Shown: positions 1-8,090 of the stretch, one piece after another
Position numbering within the stretch: the first letter of the stretch is position 1
How the letters are laid out: each line of letters opens with the position of its first letter
Origin: an uncultured Oscillospiraceae bacterium
GTDB lineage: Bacteria > Bacillota > Clostridia > Oscillospirales > Acutalibacteraceae
NCBI GenBank assembly: GCA_900543395.1
Contig: UQQT01000045.1
Location: 1-18,486 of the forward strand
DNA: 18,486 nucleotides
Direction: 5' to 3'
Notes under the pieces: generated by a model
Told to the model about the DNA's origin: nothing
The model's input: the letters and a program-made list of their open reading frames with translations, nothing else
Databases searched by the model: none
Program-made: the position numbers and the translations under genes

Positions 1-1080
1 TTCTCGTCGTGTTCGTCTGCCGATACGGAGCTTCGCAACAGGCTGATTATCGAGGGGATGGGCGTCGACAGGGACGAAGACGGCTTCGTGCTGACCGTTC
101 AGGCCCTTAATATGACCGCTTCGAGCGACGCCGTGATCGTATATACCGTAAAGGGAAACAGTGTTTCGGACGCTCTGTCGAAGCTCAGGCTTGTCAGCGG
201 AAAAAATCCGCTTTATTCTCAAAACAGAATTATAATTATCGGCTCGTCCGTCGAAAACGAGATACCCGCCACGGTCGACTTTTTTGTGCGTGAATACGCC
301 TCGCGCATAAATGTACTCGTCGCGGTGAGTGAAAACAAAGCATCAGCTATCCTCAATTCTCAGTCGGAGTCCGGGGCGATAGGCGCGAAAAGCGTGCAGG
401 AGATAATCGAGCAGGGAAAGCTGTATTCGCATGCGGGAAACAGCGAAATTTACGCTCTTATGAATGATTTTTCGGACAAAAACGCAGGCGTGTGTATTCC
501 GCTTCTCGGCACGGAAAAGGGCGTTGAGGGAGAAGACAAGGAGACAGTGAATTTAAAAGGCGCGCGTGTGTTTAAAAACGGAAAGGCGCAGTGCTCTCTT
601 ACGAATGAAGAGGTTTCGTATCTTCTGCTCTCAACGGGAAAGAACGGCAAGTGCGAGATCGCGTTTAAAGATTCGGATTCCGTTAACGTGACGGTCGAAA
701 TCCTTAAATCGAGGACGAAGGTAAAAACGGGCAAAAAAGATTTGCCGAATCCGAAAGTCGAAATCGAACTTAATTTAAGCGCGGGCGTTCTCGAATACGC
801 TTCGGGGACTCCCGACGGACTCAACAGGGAAAAGCTCGGAGAGATAAACGCTCTTTTAAAAGAAAAAATCGAAAGCGACATGTCCGAATTGTATAAAAAA
901 ATGCTTAAAGAGGAGAAAACGGACGTTTTTAGATTTGACAGACGTTTTTCCCTTACGCAGAGCAAAAAATATTACGAATTTGAGGACGAATGGGATTCGG
1001 TTATCGGGAATATCGAGCCGAAAATAACGGTTGATATCGATTTAAAGAGAATCGGTATAAATTCGGCAAAGTTCAGTTAA
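1..1080 (+). CDS. Ger(x)C family spore germination lipoprotein, 5'-truncated
   Basis: This is the C subunit of a GerA/GerK-type nutrient germinant receptor, which in spores sits as a lipoprotein on the outer face of the inner membrane and works with A and B membrane subunits. The frame is open from the first base, and the first codons read FSSC followed by SADTELRNRLIIEGMGVDRD. That matches the family pattern of a lipobox cysteine shortly before a conserved 'E-x-R-x-(I/L)-I-x-G-x-G-(I/V)-D' stretch. The in-frame ATG at 58 is therefore internal, and the real start and signal peptide lie upstream of the window. About 359 residues are visible, covering nearly the whole mature protein (GerAC of Bacillus is about 370). 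The segment GAIGAKSVQEIIEQGK near residue 115 and the C-terminal half are typical Ger(x)C. The A and B partner genes would be expected upstream. The gene ends 117 bases before miaB and is probably a separate unit from it. Confidence 0.88.
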   Translation, partial: FSSCSSADTELRNRLIIEGMGVDRDEDGFVLTVQALNMTASSDAVIVYTVKGNSVSDALSKLRLVSGKNPLYSQNRIIIIGSSVENEIPATVDFFVREYASRINVLVAVSENKASAILNSQSESGAIGAKSVQEIIEQGKLYSHAGNSEIYALMNDFSDKNAGVCIPLLGTEKGVEGEDKETVNLKGARVFKNGKAQCSLTNEEVSYLLLSTGKNGKCEIAFKDSDSVNVTVEILKSRTKVKTGKKDLPNPKVEIELNLSAGVLEYASGTPDGLNREKLGEINALLKEKIESDMSELYKKMLKEEKTDVFRFDRRFSLTQSKKYYEFEDEWDSVIGNIEPKITVDIDLKRIGINSAKFS

Positions 1081-1084
1081 TTTT

Positions 1085-1115
1085 TTGTCGATTTGGTATT
1101 TACTTTTCTTATAAT
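1085..1115 (+). promoter_or_regulatory. Candidate sigma-A-type promoter for the miaB operon
   Basis: The gap after the germination gene is very AT-rich. It holds TTGTCG at 1085-1090 and a perfect TATAAT at 1110-1115, separated by 19 bases, which is longer than ideal. A second TATAAT lies at 1135-1140 without a convincing -35 box. The position before miaB and the change of gene theme make a promoter plausible. Which box is used is inference. Confidence 0.4.
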
Positions 1116-1140
1116 TTATATTATTATATATTATTATAAT

Positions 1141-1158
1141 GCGTAAAATGCGTAAAAT
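1141..1158 (+). repeat. Tandem 9-bp direct repeat in the miaB leader
   Basis: GCGTAAAAT occurs twice in immediate succession (1141-1149 and 1150-1158), directly after the second TATAAT and about 40 bases before the miaB start. It would fall in the 5' leader of the miaB transcript. It could be a replication-slippage duplication or a protein-binding site. Only the repetition itself is seen. Confidence 0.6.
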
Positions 1159-1187
1159 ACCCGAATATTGTTTCGGCGCATATTCAC

Positions 1188-1192
1188 GGAGG
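1188..1192 (+). promoter_or_regulatory. Ribosome binding site deciding the miaB start
   Basis: GGAGG at 1188-1192 is followed by a 5-base spacer and GTG at 1198. The upstream in-frame TTG at 1168 has no purine-rich site in front of it and would place this Shine-Dalgarno sequence inside the gene. The GTG is therefore preferred. Confidence 0.75.
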
Positions 1193-1197
1193 ATAAA

Positions 1198-2625
1198 GTG
1201 GATACCGTTAAGGATGAAAAAAACATTTTCGTATCCGAAGGGGAAATAAACAGGCAGAAGAATTACGTTTCCCTCGTTTCGCAGATACTTTCTTCAAGAT
1301 ATCACGACGCCCCTAAGGCGTTCGTGCATACATACGGCTGTCAGGGCAACGTCTCCGATTCCGAGAGGATAAAGGGCGTTTTAAAAGCCATGGGCTACGA
1401 ATTCACAGATGCGCCCGAAAACGCAGATCTTGTGCTTTTTAACACGTGCGCCGTCAGGGAGCACGCCGAGGACAGGGTTTTCGGCAACGTCGGAGCATTA
1501 AAGCCGATAAAGGTCACGCGCCCGGGTATGATCATCGCGCTGTGCGGATGTATGGTTCAGCAGGAGCATATAGCCGAAAAAATTAAAAAAAGCTATCCGT
1601 TCGTAAATCTCGTATTCGGCACGTTCGCGCTTCACAGGGTTCCCGAGCTTCTTTACAGGGTCTTATGCACGGGCAGACGCGTTTTTGAGATAAATCCCGG
1701 AGATTCGCGCGGGTCGATCGCCGAGGGACTGCCCGTATGCCGTGACAGAGGGGCTAAGGCGTGGCTTCCGATAATGTACGGGTGCAATAATTTTTGCAGC
1801 TACTGCATTGTCCCGTACGTGAGGGGCAGGGAGCGAAGCCGCCGTCCCGAGGACGTCATAGCCGAGGCTAAGGAGCTTATCGCCGCGGGAGCAAAGGACA
1901 TAACGCTTCTCGGTCAGAATGTGAATTCCTACGGCAAGGGGTGCGATTTCAATATGAATTTCGCCTCCCTTTTAAGAGAGATAAACGCTCTCGACGGCGA
2001 TTTTATAATAAGATTCATGACCTCACACCCGAGGGACTGCACGTTCGAGCTTCTCGACGTCATGGCAGAATGCGAAAAGGCCGCGAAGCATCTTCATCTT
2101 CCGTTTCAGTCAGGAAGCGACAGAATATTAAAAGAGATGAACCGTCATTATACGAGGGAAAAATATCTGTCACTTATAAAATACGCCAAGGAGAAAATGC
2201 CCGGTATATCGATTACGAGCGACGTTATCGTAGGTTTTCCCGGCGAGACGTACGAGGACTTTTTACAGACGAAGTCGCTTATAGAAGAGGTTGAATTCAC
2301 TTCGCTGTTTACGTTTATCTACTCCAAGCGAGAGGGAACGAAGGCCGCCGAAATGGACGACCCCGTACCCGCAGATGAAAAATCGAAATGGTTTAAGGAG
2401 CTGTGCGACACGCAGGAGAAGATTGCGGGCAGACGAACCGCGTCGGCAGTCGGCAGGGTTTACAGAGTGCTTGTCGAACCCGGCGACGAGGACGGCATGC
2501 TCGCGGGCAGAACAGAGGGCAATATTACGATCCTGTTTAAAGGAGACGAAAGTCTTATCGGAACGTTTCGGAATGTAAAGGTAACGAAAGCTCTTACGTG
2601 GATATTAAAAGGCGAGTTGGTATAA
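1198..2625 (+). CDS. miaB: tRNA-2-methylthio-N6-dimethylallyladenosine synthase MiaB
   Basis: MiaB is a radical-SAM methylthiotransferase that converts i6A37 in tRNAs reading UNN codons to ms2i6A37, inserting sulfur with two [4Fe-4S] clusters. The 475-residue product has the family's three parts. The N-terminal UPF0004 domain carries cysteines in TYGCQ (C48), NTCAVRE and CGCM. The radical-SAM core has the CxxxCxxC triad in YGCNNFCSYC (C196, C200, C203). The TRAM domain occupies roughly the last 65 residues. A short N-terminal extension of about 40 residues before the UPF0004 domain is usual in Firmicutes. The GTG at 1198 was chosen for its spacing to GGAGG; a TTG at 1168 would add 10 residues. 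miaA, which makes the i6A substrate, is the fifth gene of the same run. The downstream neighbour is the YmcA-type gene, as in Bacillus (ymcB-ymcA). Methylthiotransferase paralogues such as MtaB and RimO are less likely given the motifs and synteny. Confidence 0.95.
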   Translation: MDTVKDEKNIFVSEGEINRQKNYVSLVSQILSSRYHDAPKAFVHTYGCQGNVSDSERIKGVLKAMGYEFTDAPENADLVLFNTCAVREHAEDRVFGNVGALKPIKVTRPGMIIALCGCMVQQEHIAEKIKKSYPFVNLVFGTFALHRVPELLYRVLCTGRRVFEINPGDSRGSIAEGLPVCRDRGAKAWLPIMYGCNNFCSYCIVPYVRGRERSRRPEDVIAEAKELIAAGAKDITLLGQNVNSYGKGCDFNMNFASLLREINALDGDFIIRFMTSHPRDCTFELLDVMAECEKAAKHLHLPFQSGSDRILKEMNRHYTREKYLSLIKYAKEKMPGISITSDVIVGFPGETYEDFLQTKSLIEEVEFTSLFTFIYSKREGTKAAEMDDPVPADEKSKWFKELCDTQEKIAGRRTASAVGRVYRVLVEPGDEDGMLAGRTEGNITILFKGDESLIGTFRNVKVTKALTWILKGELV

Positions 2626-2682
2626 AACACGGTTATATAAAGCATTTATATATAAAAAATATTTTTTTCAAGGAGAAAACAC

Positions 2683-3093
2683 ATGGACGTAATTAAAATG
2701 ACAAGAGAACTCGGCAAGGCTATTCAGCAGGATGAGAAATATCTCAAATTTACGGAAGCTAAAAAAGCCAACGAGGCAGACGATAAATTAAACGAGCTTA
2801 TCGGCAAGCTCAATCTTATCCAGCTTTCCTATCAGCAGGAGGCGGAGAAGGAGACTCCGGACGAAGCTAAAATGAAGCAGTTCGACGAGGAGTTCAGAAG
2901 CGTTTACGGCGACGTTATGATTAACGAAAATATGAAGAAGTATGAGGAAGCAAGACAGGAGGTCGACAACATGATGAACTATGTCATGCAGATTCTCTCT
3001 CTTTGCGTAAACGGCGAAGATCCCGACACCTGCGAGCCTGCGAACGAAGAGGGCGGCTGCTCGGGCAACTGCTCGGCATGCTCGGGCTGCTGA
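2683..3093 (+). CDS. ymcA: YlbF/YmcA (RicA-type) family regulator with cysteine-rich tail
   Basis: This 136-residue, mostly alpha-helical and highly charged protein is of the YlbF/YmcA family. In Bacillus, YmcA, YlbF and YaaT (RicA, RicF, RicT) form a complex that binds [4Fe-4S] clusters. It influences Spo0A phosphorylation, biofilm formation and competence, and steers RNase Y-dependent mRNA processing. Residues 1 to about 110 are the helical core. The tail has six cysteines in about 30 residues, ending CSGNCSACSGC (C-x3-C-x2-C-x2-C), consistent with a metal or Fe-S ligand set. The position directly after miaB and before mutS matches ymcA of Bacillus, so RicA is preferred over RicF. Family members cannot be told apart securely by eye, and the symbol rests on synteny. 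AAGGAG at 2670-2675 with a 7-base spacer supports the ATG. The gap to miaB is 57 bases, so co-transcription is likely. Confidence 0.85.
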   Translation: MDVIKMTRELGKAIQQDEKYLKFTEAKKANEADDKLNELIGKLNLIQLSYQQEAEKETPDEAKMKQFDEEFRSVYGDVMINENMKKYEEARQEVDNMMNYVMQILSLCVNGEDPDTCEPANEEGGCSGNCSACSGC

Positions 3094-3106
3094 CAAAAAA
3101 AACAGT

Positions 3107-3145
3107 GAGGAGCGGACGGAGAAATATATTATCCGTTCACTCTTC
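3107..3145 (+). promoter_or_regulatory. Imperfect hairpin in the ymcA-mutS gap
   Basis: A 14-pair stem joins 3107-3120 to 3132-3145 across an 11-base AT-rich loop. It has 11 Watson-Crick pairs, two G-U pairs and one C-A mismatch. It is not followed by a run of T, so it is a poor intrinsic terminator. It abuts a second, perfect hairpin before mutS. An mRNA stability or processing element is a possible role, by inference. Confidence 0.5.
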
Positions 3146-3146
3146 T

Positions 3147-3175
3147 CTTAAAAATTTGGAGGACAAATTTTTAAG
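3147..3175 (+). promoter_or_regulatory. Perfect 12-bp hairpin overlapping the mutS ribosome binding site
   Basis: CTTAAAAATTTG (3147-3158) and CAAATTTTTAAG (3164-3175) are exact reverse complements around the 5-base loop GAGGA. The mutS Shine-Dalgarno sequence AAGGAGG occupies 3173-3179, so its first three bases are the end of the right arm. The loop with its closing G reads GGAGGA, a second Shine-Dalgarno-like sequence. In RNA this hairpin could gate ribosome access to mutS or act as a standby site. The structure is seen; the role is inference. Confidence 0.6.
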
Positions 3176-3186
3176 GAGGCAATTAT

Positions 3187-5793
3187 ATGGCGTCATTCAC
3201 ACCGATGATGCAGCAGTATTTCAAGGTTAAAGAACAGTATAAGGACGCTATCCTGTTTTTCAGACTCGGCGATTTCTACGAGATGTTTTTCGACGACGCG
3301 AAAACGGCTTCAAAGGAGCTTGAGCTTGTTTTAACGGGCAGGGACTGCGGTCAGCCGGAACGCGCGCCGATGTGCGGAATTCCGTACCACGCCGCCGATT
3401 CGTACATAGCGAAGCTTGTCTCAAAGGGCTACAAGGTCGCCGTGTGCGAGCAGACCGAGGATCCCGCGAGCGCAAAGGGCATTGTTACAAGAGACGTTAT
3501 CAGAGTCCACACGCCCGGCACGGTCATAGAGAGCAGTATGCTCGACGAGGATAAGAATAATTATCTCGGATGTCTTTATTTAAGAGAGGACGGCGCGGGC
3601 GTTTGCTTTTCGGACGTTTCGACGGGTGAAATTCACGTAACGCAGTTTACGGGAAAGCACGCCGAGGATAAGGTAATAAACGAGACTGCCCGTTTTCTTC
3701 CGAGTGAAATACTCGTTTCCGACTCAATCGAAAAATACGCTAAGTTAAGAGAGTATCTGACGAGGAAGGTTACCGTTTTTGCGGAGAATCTCCCGGACGA
3801 TTGCTTTGCTTACGGCAAATGCATTGATATTATAAAAAATCAATTTCCCGAGGACGTTATAAAACGTACCGAAATAGAATCAAAGCAATACGCGCTCGGC
3901 GCACTCGGCGCGGCTGTCGATTATCTGATATCCGTGCAGAAGAGCTCGCTTGAGAACATCAACGATTTCGACTGTTACAACGACGAAAAATACATGACGC
4001 TGAACGCTTCGGCAAGACAGCACTTAGAGCTTACCGAGACACAGCGCAGACGCGAGAAAAAAGGCTCGCTCCTGTGGGCTTTGGATTACACGAAAACAGC
4101 AATGGGCAAACGTCTTATCCGTTCGTGGATAGAACAGCCTTTAGTAAGCGTGGCGCACATAACGTCGAGACTCAACGCCGTCGAGGAGCTTTTTTCCGAC
4201 GCTTCGCTTCGCGAGGAGCTTATCGCGGACATGCAGGGCATAAACGACATCGAGCGAATCGTTACGCGAATCGTTTACGGTACCGCGAACGCAAAGGAGC
4301 TGCGGGCATTAAGCCAGACCCTTGCAAAGCTTGTTCCTATAAAATTGCTTTTAAAGAACAGACACTCCGCCATGCTCAACGATATCGGAGAAGAGATTGA
4401 TACGCTTACGGACATTACGGAGCTTATCGATTCGGCGATAACCGACGAGCCTCCGTTCACCGTACGCGAGGGCGGAATGATAAGAGACGGATTCAATCCC
4501 GAACTCGATGAATTGAGAACGATAGTTTCGGGAGGCAAGGGATTTTTAGCCTCGATAGAATCCGCCGAACAGGAAAAAACGGGAATAAAGAAGCTTAAAA
4601 TCGGCTACAACAGAGTTTTCGGCTACTACATAGAGGTTCCGAATTCGTTTAAAGAGCTTGTTCCCGATGATTACATCAGAAAGCAGACTCTCGTCAACTG
4701 CGAGAGATTCATAACTCCCGAGCTTAAGGAGCTTGAATCAAAGGTTCTCGGAGCGCAGGAGAGGATATCGAAGCTTGAATACGAGCTTTTCGTTCAGGTC
4801 AGACAGAGGGTTGCCGACGCGCAGTTCAGGCTGAGAGCCTCCGCCGACGCGATTGCAAAAACGGATACGTTGTGTTCATTCGCTTACGCCGCCGTCGAGA
4901 ACAGCTACGAGAGACCCGACGTCGACAATTCGGACGAAATTATAATCAAGGGCGGACGGCATCCGGTTGTCGAGAAGTTTTCAGACGGCGCGCCGTTTGT
5001 TCCGAACGACACCATGCTCGACTGCTCGAAAAACAGAACGCTCATAATTACAGGTCCGAACATGGCGGGTAAATCGACGTACATGAGACAGACCGCTCTT
5101 ATAGCTTTAATGGCGCAGATAGGCTCGTTCGTCCCCGCGAAGAGCGCGAAAATAGGCGTTGTCGACAGCATATTCACACGAATCGGAGCCTCGGACGACC
5201 TTGCGGGCGGACAGTCGACGTTTATGGTTGAAATGAGCGAGGTTTCGTCGATTCTCGAGAACGCGACGTCAAAAAGTCTTATAATTCTCGACGAGATAGG
5301 CAGGGGAACCTCGACATATGACGGCATGAGCATTGCGCGCGCCGTGCTCGAATACGTCACGGACAAAAAGAAGCTCGGAGCAAAGACGCTTTTCGCGACT
5401 CATTATCACGAGCTGACGGAGCTTGAAAACGAATTCGACGGCGTTATAAATTACAACACGTCGGTAAAGCGCAGAGGGGATTCGATTACATTCTTAAGAC
5501 GAATCGTAAGAGGCCCCGCGGACGGAAGCTTCGGAATCGAGGTCGCAAAGCTTGCCGGACTTCCCCAGAGCATTATAAACAGAAGCAAGGTCATTCTTAA
5601 AAAGCTCGAGGAAACGGGCAGCGTCCCCGTCGTTATAAAGCACGAAAAAGCCGGGGACGATTCCGGACAGATATCGTTCGAACGCGAGGCGGGCGACGAC
5701 GTTATCGAGGAATTGAGAAAGACCGACGTAAATACGTTAACGCCGATAGAGGCTCTGACGCTTATTTACGAATTAAAAAAGAAGATAAATTAA
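3187..5793 (+). CDS. mutS: DNA mismatch repair protein MutS
   Basis: MutS is the mismatch-recognition ATPase of post-replicative repair; it slides on DNA as a dimeric clamp and recruits MutL. The 868-residue product is full length for MutS1. The mismatch-reading F-x-E is F30-Y31-E32 in GDFYEMF. Connector, lever and clamp regions follow, with YNRVFGYYIEVPNS near the start of the clamp. The C-terminal ABC-type ATPase has Walker A GPNMAGKST from residue 623, Walker B IILDE at 699-703 followed by the signature GRGTSTYDG, and the switch histidine in ATHYHEL. QISF in the C-terminal tail resembles a beta-clamp-binding pentapeptide. The presence of the F-x-E and the absence of a Smr domain separate it from MutS2. 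A strong AAGGAGG lies 7 bases before the ATG. mutL starts 23 bases after the stop, an ordinary co-expressed pair. Confidence 0.98.
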   Translation: MASFTPMMQQYFKVKEQYKDAILFFRLGDFYEMFFDDAKTASKELELVLTGRDCGQPERAPMCGIPYHAADSYIAKLVSKGYKVAVCEQTEDPASAKGIVTRDVIRVHTPGTVIESSMLDEDKNNYLGCLYLREDGAGVCFSDVSTGEIHVTQFTGKHAEDKVINETARFLPSEILVSDSIEKYAKLREYLTRKVTVFAENLPDDCFAYGKCIDIIKNQFPEDVIKRTEIESKQYALGALGAAVDYLISVQKSSLENINDFDCYNDEKYMTLNASARQHLELTETQRRREKKGSLLWALDYTKTAMGKRLIRSWIEQPLVSVAHITSRLNAVEELFSDASLREELIADMQGINDIERIVTRIVYGTANAKELRALSQTLAKLVPIKLLLKNRHSAMLNDIGEEIDTLTDITELIDSAITDEPPFTVREGGMIRDGFNPELDELRTIVSGGKGFLASIESAEQEKTGIKKLKIGYNRVFGYYIEVPNSFKELVPDDYIRKQTLVNCERFITPELKELESKVLGAQERISKLEYELFVQVRQRVADAQFRLRASADAIAKTDTLCSFAYAAVENSYERPDVDNSDEIIIKGGRHPVVEKFSDGAPFVPNDTMLDCSKNRTLIITGPNMAGKSTYMRQTALIALMAQIGSFVPAKSAKIGVVDSIFTRIGASDDLAGGQSTFMVEMSEVSSILENATSKSLIILDEIGRGTSTYDGMSIARAVLEYVTDKKKLGAKTLFATHYHELTELENEFDGVINYNTSVKRRGDSITFLRRIVRGPADGSFGIEVAKLAGLPQSIINRSKVILKKLEETGSVPVVIKHEKAGDDSGQISFEREAGDDVIEELRKTDVNTLTPIEALTLIYELKKKIN

Positions 5794-5800
5794 CTTAACG

Positions 5801-5807
5801 AAGGGAG
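5801..5807 (+). promoter_or_regulatory. Ribosome binding site deciding the mutL start
   Basis: AAGGGAG at 5801-5807 directly touches the ATG at 5808, leaving no spacer, but is 9 bases from the ATG at 5817. The later ATG also gives the family N-terminus MPKINVLPQHVAELIAAGEV. Confidence 0.8.
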
Positions 5808-5816
5808 ATGACGGAT

Positions 5817-7868
5817 ATGCCTAAAATAAATGTTTTGCCTCAGCACGTTGCGGAGCTGATTGCCGCAGGCGAGGTCGTGGAGCGTCCGTCGTCGGTCGTT
5901 AAGGAGCTTATTGAGAACTCCGTGGACGCCGGTGCGAGGCGTATAACCGTCGAAATCAAAAACGGCGGAGTTCGGTTTATCAGAATTTCCGACGACGGGT
6001 GCGGAATTTCACGCGAGGACATAAGAAACGCGTTTGTCTCCCACGCCACAAGCAAGATTAAGACGGGAAACGATCTCGACAGGATAACGACTCTCGGATT
6101 CAGGGGCGAGGCTCTCGCGAGCGTTGCCGCCGTCGCAAGAGTTGAGACGCTTACGAAAACCGCGGACGAGAACATAGGCACGCGGTACGTTATCGAGGGC
6201 GGAAAGGAAAAGGAGTGCGGGGACGCGGGCTGTCCCGACGGCACGACGTTTATAATACGCGATATTTTCTATAACACCCCTGCGAGGATGAAATTCCTAA
6301 AAAAGGATTCAACCGAGGGAAATTACGTTTCCGATGTCGTTATGAGACTGGCTCTCTCGCACCCGGGGATTGCATTTTCGCTTATAAAGGATAATAAACG
6401 CGTTCTCTCTACGTCGGGTTCTGATAATTTGAAGGATACCGTTTACTCCGTGTTCGGCAGGGAGTTTGCTTCGTCGCTTATAGAGTGCGAATATAAAATA
6501 GATTCCGTTTCCGTCAGCGGCTTCGTGTCTCTCCCGACGGCGGGCAGAGCCACGAGAAACATGCAGCACTGCTTCGTAAACGGCAGATACGTTCGTATTC
6601 CGTCGGCTTCGTCGGCTCTTGACAACGCGTACAAAAACAGCGTTACGGTCGGCAAGTTCCCGTCGTGCGTACTGTTTATAACGATCCCGCCCGAGAGTGT
6701 GGACGTAAACGTTCACCCGGCGAAAACAGAGGTAAGGTTTTCCGACGAACGTAAAATTTACGAGGTTATATATTATGCGGCGCTCGGCGCTATTCGCTCG
6801 AACGACGTCAGAAATCAGATTAAGCTTGATAAAAAAGAACCGATAAACGAATTCATAAACAGAAACAGAGAACCGATAAAGCAGACCGTCATGCCGGAAA
6901 ACGTGACGGAGGTTAATTATGAAATTACCGAAACTCCGGCGGACGGCACGCCGAGCGGGAAAATTGAAACAAAGCCCGTTTTATCCGGCGGATTCGAATT
7001 TAACAAACGAAAAGTCAACATTGATATTTCGGCGGCGGACGAAGAAAATAATACGGAAATAAAAAATACTAAAAACCCGGCAACAGCCGTAACGGAAGCC
7101 TTCGAGCGTAAAAATACCGAGCCGGCAGCCGGACTGACTTCGCCGTCTCAATATGCGAAGCTTCACGAACCCGAACCGCCGTCGTACGCTTTAAGCGAAA
7201 GCGAAACGCCCGATTTGATATCGGGATATGAAAAAAACATAAAAACCGCAGAAACCGCCGAACCCGCACCGCTGAAAACCGAGGACGAAAAGGACGCGGA
7301 GAATTTCAGCATAATAGGCGAGGCGTTCAACACATACATAATTGCGCAGACAAAAAAGAAATTATTATTTATAGACAAGCACGCGGCGCATGAGCGTATT
7401 CTATTCAACGAATTAAAAAAACGCGGGGCGGATTCGTCCTCACAGCTTCTGTTGCGTCCCGTCACCGTAACATTAAGCAGGGGCGAGTATATCGCCGTCA
7501 CGGACAATCTTGAACTGTTTAAGGACGCGGGCTACTGCGTTGAGGATTTCGGCGAGGGCTGTATCGTCGTAAGAGAGTGTCCTATTGATTTGAGCGAGAC
7601 GGATATTGCAGATATCGTGACCGAGCTTGCGGGTCAGCTCATGGGCGGAACGAAAACAATGATGCCCGAAAAGCTCGATTGGCTCTATCATTCAACGGCG
7701 TGCAGAGCCGCGATAAAGGCGGGAAACGATATTTCGCCGCCGGAGCAGAGAGAGCTTGTAAGACGCGTACTTTCCGACGACGACGTGAGGTTCTGTCCGC
7801 ACGGCAGACCCGTTATAATCGAGATGTCGGAATATGAACTTGAAAAACAGTTCGGAAGAATACAGTAA
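5817..7868 (+). CDS. mutL: DNA mismatch repair endonuclease MutL
   Basis: MutL couples mismatch recognition by MutS to strand removal; in bacteria lacking MutH its C-terminal domain nicks the daughter strand. The 683-residue product has the N-terminal GHKL ATPase: KELIENSVDAGA with E30 and N34, DDGCGI, ATSKI and TLGFRGEAL. A transducer domain runs to about residue 330. A low-complexity linker rich in E, P, T and K covers about 340-490, followed by the dimerisation/endonuclease domain. That domain has DKHAAHER at 520-527, ACRAA with C629, and CPHGRP with C660 and H662, the known metal-ligand regions. The final Glu of the DQHA-x2-E-x4-E motif is Asn here, with Glu one residue later. The start at 5817 follows from Shine-Dalgarno spacing and the family N-terminus; 5808 would add only three residues. 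A long palindromic element separates it from miaA. Confidence 0.97.
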   Translation: MPKINVLPQHVAELIAAGEVVERPSSVVKELIENSVDAGARRITVEIKNGGVRFIRISDDGCGISREDIRNAFVSHATSKIKTGNDLDRITTLGFRGEALASVAAVARVETLTKTADENIGTRYVIEGGKEKECGDAGCPDGTTFIIRDIFYNTPARMKFLKKDSTEGNYVSDVVMRLALSHPGIAFSLIKDNKRVLSTSGSDNLKDTVYSVFGREFASSLIECEYKIDSVSVSGFVSLPTAGRATRNMQHCFVNGRYVRIPSASSALDNAYKNSVTVGKFPSCVLFITIPPESVDVNVHPAKTEVRFSDERKIYEVIYYAALGAIRSNDVRNQIKLDKKEPINEFINRNREPIKQTVMPENVTEVNYEITETPADGTPSGKIETKPVLSGGFEFNKRKVNIDISAADEENNTEIKNTKNPATAVTEAFERKNTEPAAGLTSPSQYAKLHEPEPPSYALSESETPDLISGYEKNIKTAETAEPAPLKTEDEKDAENFSIIGEAFNTYIIAQTKKKLLFIDKHAAHERILFNELKKRGADSSSQLLLRPVTVTLSRGEYIAVTDNLELFKDAGYCVEDFGEGCIVVRECPIDLSETDIADIVTELAGQLMGGTKTMMPEKLDWLYHSTACRAAIKAGNDISPPEQRELVRRVLSDDDVRFCPHGRPVIIEMSEYELEKQFGRIQ

Positions 7869-7899
7869 ACAATAATTTACCTAAGGTAAATTATTGTTT
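7867..7899 (+). terminator. AT-rich 16-bp palindrome right after mutL
   Basis: AAACAATAATTTACCT (7867-7882) and AGGTAAATTATTGTTT (7884-7899) are exact reverse complements around one central base. A realistic hairpin has 14-15 pairs and a small loop. It begins within the mutL stop codon and ends in TTATTGTTT, so it could act as a weak terminator. The stem is mostly A-T and no true T run follows. It also forms the left end of the larger inverted-repeat element. Confidence 0.5.
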
Positions 7900-8090
7900 G
7901 AAGTAAAAGGTAAAAAGTAAGAGGTAAGAGGTTCGGTGCAAATCCTGACGGATTTGTCATTATAAAAGATATAAATCAAACCGCGTCAGCGAGAAGAGAA
8001 CGTCACGTTTTATCAAAGCGGGTACAATCAACGTTTTCGAAGAAAACGCAACCACACTTCTTACTTCTTCCCTATTACTTCTTACTTCAA

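Noticed and set aside
58..60. ATG 58 as the start of the germination gene
   Set aside because: The frame is open to base 1 and encodes a lipobox-like cysteine and conserved family residues upstream of it.
1168..1197. TTG start giving MiaB ten more residues
   Set aside because: No Shine-Dalgarno precedes it, and GGAGG at 1188-1192 with GTG 1198 is far better spaced.
2617..2641. Promoter for ymcA from TTGGTA and TATA-like words
   Set aside because: Spacing between the boxes is only about 13 bases, and random TATA-like words are expected in this AT-rich gap.
2633..2669. 8-bp hairpin (TATATAAA/TTTATATA) followed by T7 after miaB, as a terminator
   Set aside because: The stem is entirely A-T with a 3-base loop, so it is too weak; ymcA follows closely with a good ribosome site.
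7900..8090. CRISPR-like or tandem repeat array from recurring AAGTAA words
   Set aside because: There are no equal-length repeats with spacers; the words are part of a purine/pyrimidine inverted repeat.
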